28,683 bases of DNA, taken from Byssochlamys sp. IMV 00236 (taxonomy: Eukaryota; Ascomycota; Eurotiomycetes; Eurotiales; Thermoascaceae). The translations under genes were made by a program, and so were the position numbers. The notes beneath the pieces were generated by a model. The model was not told the DNA's origin. It made no database searches and saw only the letters and a program-made list of their open reading frames with translations. Shown here one piece after another: positions 20,222 to 28,683 of this stretch. Location: positions 1 to 28,683 of the forward strand of contig MSJH02000197.1 of the NCBI GenBank assembly GCA_001931875.2, written 5' to 3'. The first letter of the stretch is position 1, and every line of letters begins with the position of its first letter.

Positions 20222-22760
20222 CTGAAGGATTGTACGGTGTCTCTGTTGGGTTTCTCTTGGGATTCTCTGAAAAACACCAATTTGCCCAGTTTTTCCAATA
20301 GCGATTGTAGGCGTCGTTGGTTGACTTGCGGATAGCTTGAGCTAGAAACTTTGATGCAGCTTCATCCATCTATTCTTTCTCTTGGTACATCCGGATAACC
20401 GCCATGCGGTTACTGAGAAATTCTTCTTCAAGTTGAAGACTAGAGGTTCCGTCTTGTTGCGCTTCAACACCATCGGCCACCAAGATTGTGTTGGCCATGT
20501 TGGAGTCACCATCACACAATCTTGCACTCGATCTTGATTGATTTTCTTCAACACCTGCGGTATGAGCTTCTAAGGTGGGTGTATGAAGAGATCCCTTCCT
20601 GGGCCATGTTTGCTGGAAAGCGTCTGTTCTCTCTGCTCTGGGATCGATCTTCCATGACCAGCACCGTTTCAACTTCTTGTTGGTGTCGTCGGCAAATGCA
20701 TCTATCTTGACACTGACATTCCATTCCTGTGCAATTTGTTTGACAACCCAATGTGGTAAGCTGTAATTGTGAAATAACTGAGACATTCGGCTGAGAGCAT
20801 CTGCCTCTGTATTCATCACTCCTGGGATGTGCTGGTAAATTACTGTCAGGCTGTGCTGATTGCATATATCTTGTATCTCTAGAACAATCAGCTGCAGTGT
20901 GGAGGAAGCGGTTCCACCCGCCTTCGCAGCGTACTTGAGAGCTGTACGGTTGTCGGAATATATGTGAATCGTTTGATCTCAGAATCTTTGTGCATGAGCT
21001 TGTAACGCAAACCGAATTGTCATAAGTTCTCTCACGTTTATTGACAGCTGCTTCTCGTTTTTGTTCCAAAACCCATATCTCTTGACTATGTCGCTGGCAT
21101 CTATATGAATCGTCACCGCAGGCGGAACAGGGAGCCGTGCCATGATCGGAAGTCTATTCTTGAATGGGCTCTCTGTGTTAGCCATCAACGAAGTTCTTCG
21201 TGAGCATGATTGGATAGAGGACATAGTTGCTCTTATCGAGCTTGTTTTCCCATCAAGTTCCTTGCCAAATTTCGCTGGATAAATCGCATGTGAATCAGCG
21301 CTTCGCCTACTGCTGGCAGCAGTGCTGTCATCTTGTCCAATAAGGCAGTTATCCATCGGCAAGTCTTGGTTGTTTTCAACACTTGCTTGATGCGTAAATA
21401 TATGGCCTCCAGTTTCTTCTTCGGTGCAGCGATCTTCATCGTCTTTGTATTGAATAAGAAACCGAGAAACTCTTGACAATGTGCCGGTTGGAGTTTGCTC
21501 TTCTTATAGTTGATGATGAAACCCAAGTGCTGAAGATGTGATATGACTATCTTGACATTTGTTTCCATCTCCTCCTTCGTCTTGGCTAAGAGGCAGACGT
21601 CGTCTAAGTAGTATACCAGGCGTATTCTCCGTTTCCGTAGAGGTTCCAAGGTGAATCTCATTAACTTGGAGAATATCCTGGGAGCGACACTGAACCCAAA
21701 CGGGAGTGATTTGTATTGGTTTACCACTCCTTCGTGCTTGAATGACAGATATGTCTCGACTCCATACTGATCGAGGCTACTGTATACGCATCCTTGAAGT
21801 CGATCTTGGTTATATAATCGTCTGTCTCTATGATTTCTCGAAGTGCTGGCACTCCCTCACCTTGAAGTGCTGACACTGAATGAATGCGTTGATTCGTTTG
21901 CAATCCAAGATAGCTCTTACCTTGTCTTTCTCCTGGATCGTAAACAAATTGGATAGGAACCGATCGTCTTGGGAAGGATATCTCTCGATCACCCCTGATT
22001 CTAAAAACTTGCGTACCGCTTCGTGAACATGTTTCTTCTCCATCTCGGAAGCTTGAAAGCTTCTTGCTGCCCATGGGATCGGCTTGGACGACCACTGAAC
22101 CTTGTAGCCTTGTTCGATTACCGAAATTAGCCACTTGTGGGATGTTGATGATTTCCAAGCTGAGATGAAGTGCTGAAGGCGGCCATCCGGTGGGATGCCA
22201 TCCTCCGAAATCACATAGTGGCTGTCGTTCGCTGAGGTGGAGCTCAGTTGGCAAGCCACTTGTGGTGGAGTTTTCAGCTGAATTACTGCTGTTGGTTGAG
22301 GCTCTGGCCTTGTTGCGATGTTGGATTTTGTTTGGGCTTCCCACCCCAGGTAAAATTCTTTCGACCACGTCCTCTGCTGAATCCTCCCATGTATTGGCCT
22401 TGACCCTTGTTTCTAAATTGTCGATTTCTATGTCTTGTGTTGTTGGCAATGGCTTCTTCATATCGGGCTTGCTGAATTCTGTCGATATCTTCTTGTGAAA
22501 AAACAAAGTCCTTGTCGTCTTCGTCTTCTTCGTCCAGATATCTGCTGAACCCGGGAGTTTGAGTGATCTTGCAGTAAGTTCTTTTGCTTCATTGTCAATC
22601 GATTTGCCGGCAGCAAAGGCATAGATGGTCAAACGCCTGACCTTTTCCAGTACCTGTTCGAGGAGTTCGCTGTCGTTGTCTCCTCCACCTCATTCAACAA
22701 CGAATTTGATTTCTTTAAATACTTCGGTTGCTCCCCTTGCTGCAACCCTAAGTCTCCATC
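20221..22760 (-). mobile_element. Truncated, frameshifted DIRS-type retrotransposon
   Basis: Minus strand, in order. A gag-like start (...EQVLEKVRRLTIYAFAAGKS... near 22632). A reverse transcriptase from about 22250, spread over two or three frames, with TKIDFKDAYT, SLPFGFSVAPRIFSKLMRF and the catalytic YLDD. An RNase H-like region with IDAS, NVRELM, YSDNRTAL and EADALSR supplying the usual acidic residues, interrupted by an in-frame TGA where Trp is expected (near 20979). A linker. Finally a short stretch (KSTNDAYNRYWKNWANWC) typical of the N-terminal core-binding part of a DIRS tyrosine recombinase. The catalytic part of the recombinase (R...H-x-x-R...Y) is absent, cut off at about 20221. 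RT followed by RH and YR in this order, without an integrase, is the DIRS signature. I found no terminal repeats. The upstream limit (22632-22760) is uncertain. Confidence 0.82.
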
Positions 22761-23567
22761 TTTGAACCTCCTCATGGCCATCGTCATCCGTAACGCTAAG
22801 CACAACAAAAAGCAAATTCACAAGCGTGTCCCTCCATCCACAATGGCTCTCCCATCATTTGAGTCGCCCATCCGCATCAACGAAGAACAAAAGCGGTTCT
22901 TACTTAAAATGTCGAATCCCCGTGTGAAATGCGCTGCCAGAAAACTCAATTTTGAATAATGATGTGATCAGTGTCTCTCCCCTACACACATATACTTCTT
23001 TTTCTACAATAATGCACATCTTCCTATTCATATATTCCTTTCCTTTTCACTTTTTTGTTTACAATCTTCATGTAGTACAGCGGTATTAGACCCTCACTTT
23101 TTTTCTTCTGTACTCTCGTCGAGTACTGTTGTCGACGGTTTTAGTTAATAAAAGCAAAACACTTGCATTTATTGTCAATTGGGATATGGGGGTTAATGTA
23201 CTACTTGTATGCCTATTTTTTTTTTCCGCGACGCGCGCTTCAATTTCTTATCGAGTAGTGTGTCATTTCTCTATAAACTTTGACAAAATCTATCGTGATT
23301 TAACCGAAGGTTTAGCAGATTTATTTGGAACATACATGCGATCACTTTGTGTAATATAACAGATTTGACTTCGTACGTCGCCAAGTGGCTTCTTAAAAAA
23401 AAAAGAGAGAGAGAGAGGATGGTCAATCAGAGATGGCGGCAAAGGAATGGCAGCAAGAATGGCAGTGTCATCAAAGTGAATTGATGCCACCTTTTTTTTT
23501 TTCATACTTCCCATAATATTTTTTATTCTGACACCATTGCTCTTGTTTCCACTGAGTGGTAGTTTCT
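22761..23567. other. Region between the two transposon remnants
   Basis: The left part has an open plus-strand frame up to a TAA at 22957-22959 (first ATG at 22774; product of 61 residues, ...KRFLLKMSNPRVKCAARKLNFE), with no recognised domain. Codons align exactly antisense to the gag-like frame, so it may be a shadow of an extended DIRS gag. The remainder has T-rich tracts, a short GC-rich patch near 23228-23241, and an (AG)7 microsatellite at 23404-23417. There are no other supported features. Confidence 0.4.
23404..23417. repeat. (AG)7 microsatellite
   Basis: Seven AG dinucleotides directly after an A10 run. It is a simple repeat without apparent function. Confidence 0.8.
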
Positions 23568-24872
23568 TCAGAGTGGTTGGCTGTTACGGCGTTTATCCAA
23601 ACATTTATGTGAATGCTTGGCAATGCCTTGAAAATCACTTAGCCTCAAGCTATTAGAGGCTTCACTGATCCGGATCATCAACGTTTCCTTCTCGAGAAAC
23701 CTGTGGCGTTTCACTCTACTTTTGAACACTGACCAGAATTGCTCAATTGGATTGAGCTCGGGAGAATAGGAAGGTAAGTAAATACAGTGGTAACCGCGAG
23801 ATTCTACGTACTTGGCTATGTCCTCGGATGTATGGATAGGAGCATTATCCATCACGAGGTAGTGGCCTTTCATGTGTGGGTAACAGTCCATTTCATCCAT
23901 TGTAGCTTTAAGAAAGCTGATATAGTGTCCTACAACAGTTCCTTTGCTCGTATATTCAACACCATCTCCCCGCTTTCTCTTTCTACTGGATGGAGGCTGA
24001 GGAAGTCTAAGGCAGTATTTAATCAGACCTTCAGTAGAAATTGCGCCTAGAATGGCTGTTGTTGTTGCTCGTATTTTGGGAACTGTGGCCACTGCCGGTG
24101 TACCTTTCTTTGACCATGCCATATTACGTTTCAGGTTAATATGGAAAGCAGATTCGTCAAGAAAGACACAGTTTCTCATAAAATCCATGTCTGTTTTTTC
24201 CTATTTACGAACCCAATCCAAGCGCTCTTGAATCTTTTCTTCACTGTTCCGGTCTATAGGCTGAAGCCGAGCTTTTTTAAGGAACAAATTGCAACGTTCT
24301 TTTACAAAATCAAATAAAGTAGTTTTGGATACTTTTAATTCTGTGAATATCTGTTTTAACTTCTTCATTATGTCGTCTAGAACGACTGAAGGGTTCTCAT
24401 GAATGCACTCGAGAATAGCGCTTTTGTGTTTCTCATGGAAAATACGTGGACGACCAGTCTTTCTCCTTTTCTCAAAAATACTGTCAGGATCCTTTTCGTA
24501 CTGCACAGCCCATTTTTGTGCAGTGCGAATGTGAATCCCAAGCTGTTTTGCAGCAGCGGCCGCACTCAAACATTTCTCAAACAACAACTTGAAGAACCTC
24601 ATCTTGTCCTGATCTGAATAGCGAGTGTAATTACGCTTCCCTGATGTTTCCCTCATAATAACATCTCTATTAGACTTTGCCTCCTTTTCTACTTGCATTG
24701 TCTCTATTCTTTTCTCGCTCTCCAGGGGTAGCTGAGCTAAATATTATGTATGAGAGCTCAGCGTTTCAAGACGAAACTGCTCCTCATCAACAATATAATC
24801 CATTGGTTCAGGTCGGTCATACTCGTCGACAACAGAACCTTTTCCATTTTCAAACAAGGATTGAAAGTTCAT
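23568..24872 (-). pseudogene. Tc1/mariner-like (DDE) transposase with two in-frame stops
   Basis: One minus-strand frame runs from a likely start at 24872 (MNFQSLFENG) to a stop at 23570-23568, 435 codons, broken by TAA (24746-24744) and TAG (24203-24201) but with no frameshift. The N-terminal half has a helix-turn-helix of homeodomain/Tc1 type (LSAAAAAKQLGIHIRTAQKW...) and a second one with the linker GRPRIF. The catalytic domain carries FLDESAF, VMDNAPIH and LNPIEQFW, supplying the D, D and E of the DDE_3 superfamily, followed by a normal C-terminus. Between the stops the frame stays clean, so decay is recent or the stops were the inactivating events. I could not find convincing terminal inverted repeats or a TA target duplication. 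Upstream in the same frame the ORF stays open to 25010, but that part looks non-coding. Confidence 0.85.
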
Positions 24873-25012
24873 TATCTGGTAACTTCTGATGTAATTGTGA
24901 AAGAGAAGTAAAACAAGGACAAACACTTGGTGCGCTCTTACATATCCAAAAATGCCAAGGCTCGTCCTACAAACTATTCTTAGCAGCAGAGCATCTGATT
25001 TGTCAGCCAAAA

Positions 25013-25136
25013 CGAATTTACATTTCGTATAATACGAATTTTATTCTTGCCATTAGGCGAATTGATTTTCACTCAAGGCGAATTTATTTTTCGTGTAACC
25101 TGAATTTGTTCTCGCCATTGGGCGAATTTACTTCCC
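25013..25136. repeat. Two tandem 66 bp units in the MEX67 upstream region
   Basis: Units begin at 25013 and 25079, each with CGAATTTA, TTTCGT, GAATTT, TTCT, GCCATT and GGCGAATT in the same order and about three quarters identical. Inside the first unit TTCGTAT-A-ATACGAA (25024-25038) is a perfect 7 bp inverted repeat around one base. It lies between the transposase remnant and MEX67, so it may be a transposon end or part of the MEX67 promoter. Confidence 0.55.
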
Positions 25137-25259
25137 GAAAAGAGTGTATGCCCTTTGTTGCTTCAAAACTATCTGCAGCAACAAATTTAAGCTCAGTAAG
25201 CAGTGTCTATATTTTAAAATTTTTTTTCTTTCTTTTTGTTTTTGATCGATCTATAGACA

Positions 25260-27211
25260 ATGTCAGAATCAAAGGGATTATTTGCCATGTTTGGTGCTGC
25301 TATTCCTGCAGCTACTCTAGAAAAGAAAGAGGATGATAAATGGCAGACTGCGACCAACAAAAAGTCGTCAAGAGGACTTGCGTTAAAGGCGAAAGCAGCA
25401 GGAAAGACTGTAACTGTTACAGAAAATAAAAAGAAGATTCTTGATGAAGGAGAAGACATTGATATGGGAGGAATGGGGAAAAAGAAGAAGAATAGAAAAC
25501 GATTGTAAGCACATCTCGACTTAAAAAGTATCAGTTGATAAACTTGTTTATATTCTAGTAATCCATATGGTCGACCAAAACCAGCTGAAAAGAAAATGGA
25601 AGCAACTCCAGCAGAGAGAATAGATTTGCTGGTAAGTTGTTTATCTTGAAACTGATCAAAGCTTAGGTACTTAACCCATTGTTAGATCACAGGATTTGAA
25701 CCAGGAACAGAAGCAGGCATCATACCGTTTCTAGTACAAAAATCCAAGAAGCAGTGGCAAGCCGTAGACGCACAAATCAATCAGGGACAAATGCTTTTGA
25801 CTGTCAGCGACCCAGTCATTGCAAGAATTTTGATTCGTTTAGATGGTTACATCTTTGGTACACAACAATTGCAGATTCGTCTGTTTGATCCCAATTCACC
25901 ACTGGCAGCCGCCTTACAGCCTTCTAGTCCTGAAAATGGCAAATTGACAACAATTGATATTTTAAGAAACTTTTTAAAAAGTCGATGGAATGTTGAAACA
26001 AAGTACTTGAATTTGGATGATATGGCCTCCGATCCTATCTTGAAGAAATCAGCTATTCGTCCACCTGGTGCACCAGGCTCCAATGCGATTGTTGGCCCAG
26101 CCATGATGAAGCTTGCTGGTGAAATGTTTCAAGATATTCTTTCTATTTCCTTTGCTCGCAACCATTTAAAAAACGTACAACAGATATCAACGTTAGCACA
26201 ATATCTACCAAATATTCAAAATATATCACTTTCAGATAACCTCATCAAGGAATACGAAGGCTTGGAAGCAATTAGTGGAACAGGCAAATTAAAGAACCTC
26301 AGAGAACTTTATCTAGTGGGAAACCCTCTTCGTGAATCAGAGTTCAAGCAGCGTAACAGTGATAGAGCATACATCAGAAATATAGTCAAAAGATTTCCTA
26401 CCTTGGTCCTCTTAGACGGTATGCCTATCCATCTGACAGAGGAAGAAGCAGCTGCGGTACACAAAACTGGACGTGTGTTGCCATTAGACAATCAGCCAAA
26501 CTTTTTTGACAACGAAATAACACGCTCTATTACTGTTGACTTTTTATGTAAATTCTTTCAAGCCTTTGATCAAGATAGACCAACACTGTCCATTCTTTAC
26601 GACGCTGACTCTGTATTCTCAATCACAACTAATGTCAAGCTTCGTTCACAGCAGAAATTAAAGAGAAAGGATAAGAAAAAGCTGATGGATGACGAAGAAA
26701 TGTTGAATTGGACATCGATAAGTAGAAATCTTATGGGAAAATCTAAAAGTATGAGATATAATAATAAAGCATATGCAGACGACTTATTCTCTTATAGGAC
26801 AAGAAGGCAAAGGGCTTTTAATTGGCCCGGAAGCTATTGGAAGTACCTTTTGCAGGTTACCAAAGACGATACACGATTTACAAAAGACAGAAGATTTTAT
26901 ATTAGATGCTCATCAATCACCCGCAGGACTAGTCATTTGCTTACATGGTGAATTTAAAGAAGAGGAATCTTCACCTCCTTACTCGTACGATCGTACTTTT
27001 CTTCTTCGTCCTGCAGCACCTACATCACCGTAAGTACTCTTGCTTTTATTATACACATATCGCTAATGAATGGTAATATAGGGCTACGGCTGCTGGCTGG
27101 CCATATACAATCATGAGCGACATGTTATGTGTTCGTGATTATATTGGCAATCAAGGCTTCAAACCTCAAGCACCAGTGCCTACAAGCATATTTGCATCAT
27201 ATCCTGTTTAA
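25260..27211 (+). CDS. MEX67: mRNA export receptor Mex67/NXF1-like, without C-terminal UBA
   Basis: Exons 25260-25504, 25559-25631, 25686-26748, 26798-27029, 27082-27211 give 580 residues. The family carries mRNPs through nuclear pores as a heterodimer with Mtr2/p15. A basic, low-complexity N-terminus (KKKKNRKR-like) containing NPYGRP is followed by an RRM-like fold (from about residue 107), leucine-rich repeats (QYLPNIQNISLSDNLIKEYE..., LRELYLVGNPL), and an NTF2-like domain (ITRSITVDFLCKFFQAFDQDR... to the end). The apparent frameshift near 26790 is resolved by a 49 bp intron, so the gene is intact. The last exon ends ...FASYPV right after the NTF2-like domain; the UBA/TAP-C domain present at the end of yeast and animal homologues is not encoded here, nor in the 99 bp to the next gene. 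The stop is TAATAA and overlaps AATAAA. Promoter sequence is contaminated by repeats upstream. Confidence 0.93.
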
Positions 27212-27215
27212 TAAA
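27210..27215 (+). terminator. AATAAA hexamer overlapping the MEX67 stop codon
   Basis: The stop TAA (27209-27211) is followed by a second TAA, forming AATAAA. Poly(A) use is inferred; it would give a very short 3' UTR. Confidence 0.5.
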
Positions 27216-27310
27216 CACACATTTATTTGGCTCATAAGAATGAGGATGGCATTATACCATATTTACAATAAGAAAAGCATGTTTATACTCTTATATGAAT
27301 ACAAAACAAC

Positions 27311-28438
27311 CTATTTCAAATTATTTATTAAGGAACTAATATCATGTGGTCCCTGTTGATAGCTGTTTTGAAATATGTTTAAACTATCCATTGAGCCATG
27401 TAAAGGGGACTGTACGTAGCTACTTAGTCCCATCGAATCACGCTCGTTGGTGTGGAGAGGGTGTACTGGATTTAGTAACTGTCCTAGGTTTGGTCTTTCG
27501 TTACTATTGTTATTAGTTGTATTGTCTATTAATGCTTGTTGGTCATATACATTGTTATGGTTGCTACTGATGCTACTGTTACTACTATTGCTATTACTAC
27601 TACCGTTGGTAGTATTTATAGCAGTATTCATTTGAATAATTGGGTTGTCATGATGACCATCATAACTACGAATATTAAAGGATGAGACTGAATAATGCCG
27701 TTGATGATAGGGCTGGCGATGCTGGGGAAGCATCGGGGTGCTAGGAGACGAGGTGATATGAGATCCAATCGACATGCTACGGTAAGGTTGATGGTCAAAG
27801 GTAGGTTCGACAAAGGGAGGGATTCTGAAATTTTGCTTGACGAGCAACTCTGGTGAGATCTCTAAGCTTGCGAGTTCAGGTACGGAAGAGGGTGAGCGTA
27901 GTCTATCCTCAAGTACTTCTTGTGGGTTATAATATGATATTAGATGTTGTGCTACGCCATTGATTGTAATGGACATTGTCTTCTTGATCAGCCCATCCTC
28001 TTTAAACTTGTATGAATCTGAGAGTGATCCCACCAGTTGTCTTTCCTTGTGTTTATCAATGATGGATCCATCCACACTAAAGCTTCTTCCTCCGTTCGAA
28101 GAGCCTGAGAGTCTTTTATCACCTGGTATCTTTTTGTCTAATTCACGGTAAATAAGAAAGTTTCCTAGTATACGTGAAGGAGACCAAACACGACCATCTG
28201 TCCAACGTTTGATACCTATGGTCAACTATCAGTCGTGGGGACTTTATAACGTTCTATGGTTGTTACCGGATTCTCGCTCATCAAACACAAATATAGAGCC
28301 AGATCGAATCATATTTCGTTCCTTTTCTTGTAACCTTCTACATATTCTTGGAAGTAAACCACGTCGACATCCTTCGAATATCAGCAGTACGTCTTGTGTT
28401 GTTTCAATATAACCGTGAAAAGTCTCAGTAACCAGCAT
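27311..28438 (-). CDS. WOPR-domain transcription factor (Gti1/Pac2/Wor1/Ryp1 family)
   Basis: Exons on the minus strand: 28438-28267 and 28215-27311, giving 358 residues. The WOPR DNA-binding domain is bipartite. Part A starts three residues after the Met: ETFHGYIETTQDVLLIFEGC, then RGLLPR, IRSGSIFVFDE, and, across the intron, SGIKRWTDGRVWSPSRILG with NFLIYREL. Part B reads SYKFKEDGLIKKTMSI and HLISYYNPQEVL. The rest is a disordered tail rich in Ser, Asn, Gln, His and Pro with polymeric Asn/Ser runs, as usual for the family. WOPR proteins are nuclear regulators of morphology and development (white-opaque switching, dimorphism, sexual or gluconate-linked programmes in other fungi); the role here is unknown. 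The 51 bp intron splits the Gly codon of ESG-IKRW. It converges on MEX67 with 99 bp between stops. Confidence 0.95.
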
Positions 28439-28683
28439 CTCTTATATAATGCCACGTAATTCAAATGAGCTGCTTTTTAATCAACACGTAACGTAGATTG
28501 GTAAGCTAAACGAAACAAAAAAGAGGCGAGGGGCTAAAAGCGAAAGAAAAGTGTGAAAAGCGGGGGCGTCTGGTAACACAGATACTATCTCGAATATGGT
28601 ATGAATGTTTAACCGCTACTTACACTCGTCTTCTTTTTTTCTTTATGCTTTTTTTTTTTTTTTTTTCTTCTTTTATCAAGTTC
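28439..28683 (-). promoter_or_regulatory. Promoter region of the WOPR gene
   Basis: This is 245 bp up to the window end. It includes TTATATAA directly upstream of the start (28441-28448), a GC-rich GCGGGGGCG block at 28560-28568 that fits a Mig1/CreA- or C2H2-type site, and a T-rich terminus (poly-T at about 28651-28669). Factor assignments are inference; the promoter continues outside the window. Confidence 0.4.

Noticed and set aside
22774..22959. Independent plus-strand gene encoding a 61-residue protein
   Set aside because: Its codons are exactly antisense to a continuation of the DIRS gag-like frame, so codon bias can be a shadow; no domain was recognised. It is left open rather than called.
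23129..23359. Plus-strand open frame of 76 codons
   Set aside because: It has no conserved-looking blocks, a homopolymer-driven Phe run and no ATG start; it is likely a chance frame.
17787..24746. RIP-like mutation, because nonsense codons fit C-to-T changes in CpA context
   Set aside because: The ancestral codons are inferred, and any CAA, CAG or TGG to stop transition by C-to-T is nearly always in CpA context, so the argument is circular. One stop (TGA near 20979) does not fit.
24873..25010. N-terminal extension of the transposase (MADKSDALLL...)
   Set aside because: The frame is open, but the residues are not transposase-like, and the MNFQSLF start at 24872 fits better.
23340..25140. Terminal inverted repeats of the DDE transposon (TCGCCAAGTGGC near 23378 against an inverted TCGCCCAATGGC-like sequence near 25120)
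   Set aside because: Only about 10 of 12 bases match, with no extension and no clear TA target duplication.
26750..26960. Apparent frameshift in MEX67 where two overlapping frames exchange
   Set aside because: A 49 bp intron (26749-26797, GTATGA...TTATAG) joins the two frames in phase, so the gene is intact.

Overview
This is a eukaryotic, AT-rich window from a fungus, most likely an early-diverging filamentous one (Mucoromycota, probably Mucorales-like). Supporting this: I could place 23 short introns of 46-73 bp, mostly with GTAAG-like donors. The gene set also fits: a myosin-motor class V chitin synthase, a Zn2Cys6 regulator, a WOPR (Gti1/Pac2) regulator, DIRS-type retroelement remains and a Tc1/mariner-like transposase. 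The exact genus cannot be read from the sequence.

Layout. Bases 65-3242 (+) hold a seven-exon DOA10/MARCH6-type ER ubiquitin ligase. After a 1.4 kb gene-poor spacer, a small secreted double-psi beta-barrel protein (4703-5119, +) faces the myosin-chitin synthase (5192-10546, -). Then come a Zn2Cys6 transcription factor (10868-12816, -) and, from a 107 bp divergent promoter with a perfect AP-1/Gcn4 site, an SLC25A46/Ugo1-like mitochondrial outer-membrane carrier (12924-14180, +). That gene meets the proteasome ATPase RPT4 (14186-15538, -) with only 5 bp between stop codons. Complex I subunit NDUFA8 (16029-16596, -) closes the first half.

From about 16.6 to 25.2 kb lies an accessory island of broken sequence. 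It contains a decayed multi-exon gene of unknown function, three copies of a roughly 98 bp tandem repeat, a SWIM zinc-finger gene remnant joined directly to a truncated and frameshifted DIRS retrotransposon, a Tc1/mariner-like transposase with two in-frame stops, and a 66 bp repeat pair. Housekeeping then resumes with the mRNA export receptor MEX67 (25260-27211, +), which lacks the expected C-terminal UBA domain, and a WOPR transcription factor (27311-28438, -).

The intact genes do not form a pathway; they are independent cell-wall, proteostasis, mitochondrial, export and regulatory genes. What they share is compaction: three tail-to-tail pairs with 5-99 bp between stops, and in five of nine intact genes the AATAAA hexamer physically overlaps the stop codon. 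I did not find a convincing new multi-gene system. The most distinctive observations are the stop/poly(A) overlap, the UBA-less MEX67, the DIRS-SWIM junction and the unexplained tandem repeats.
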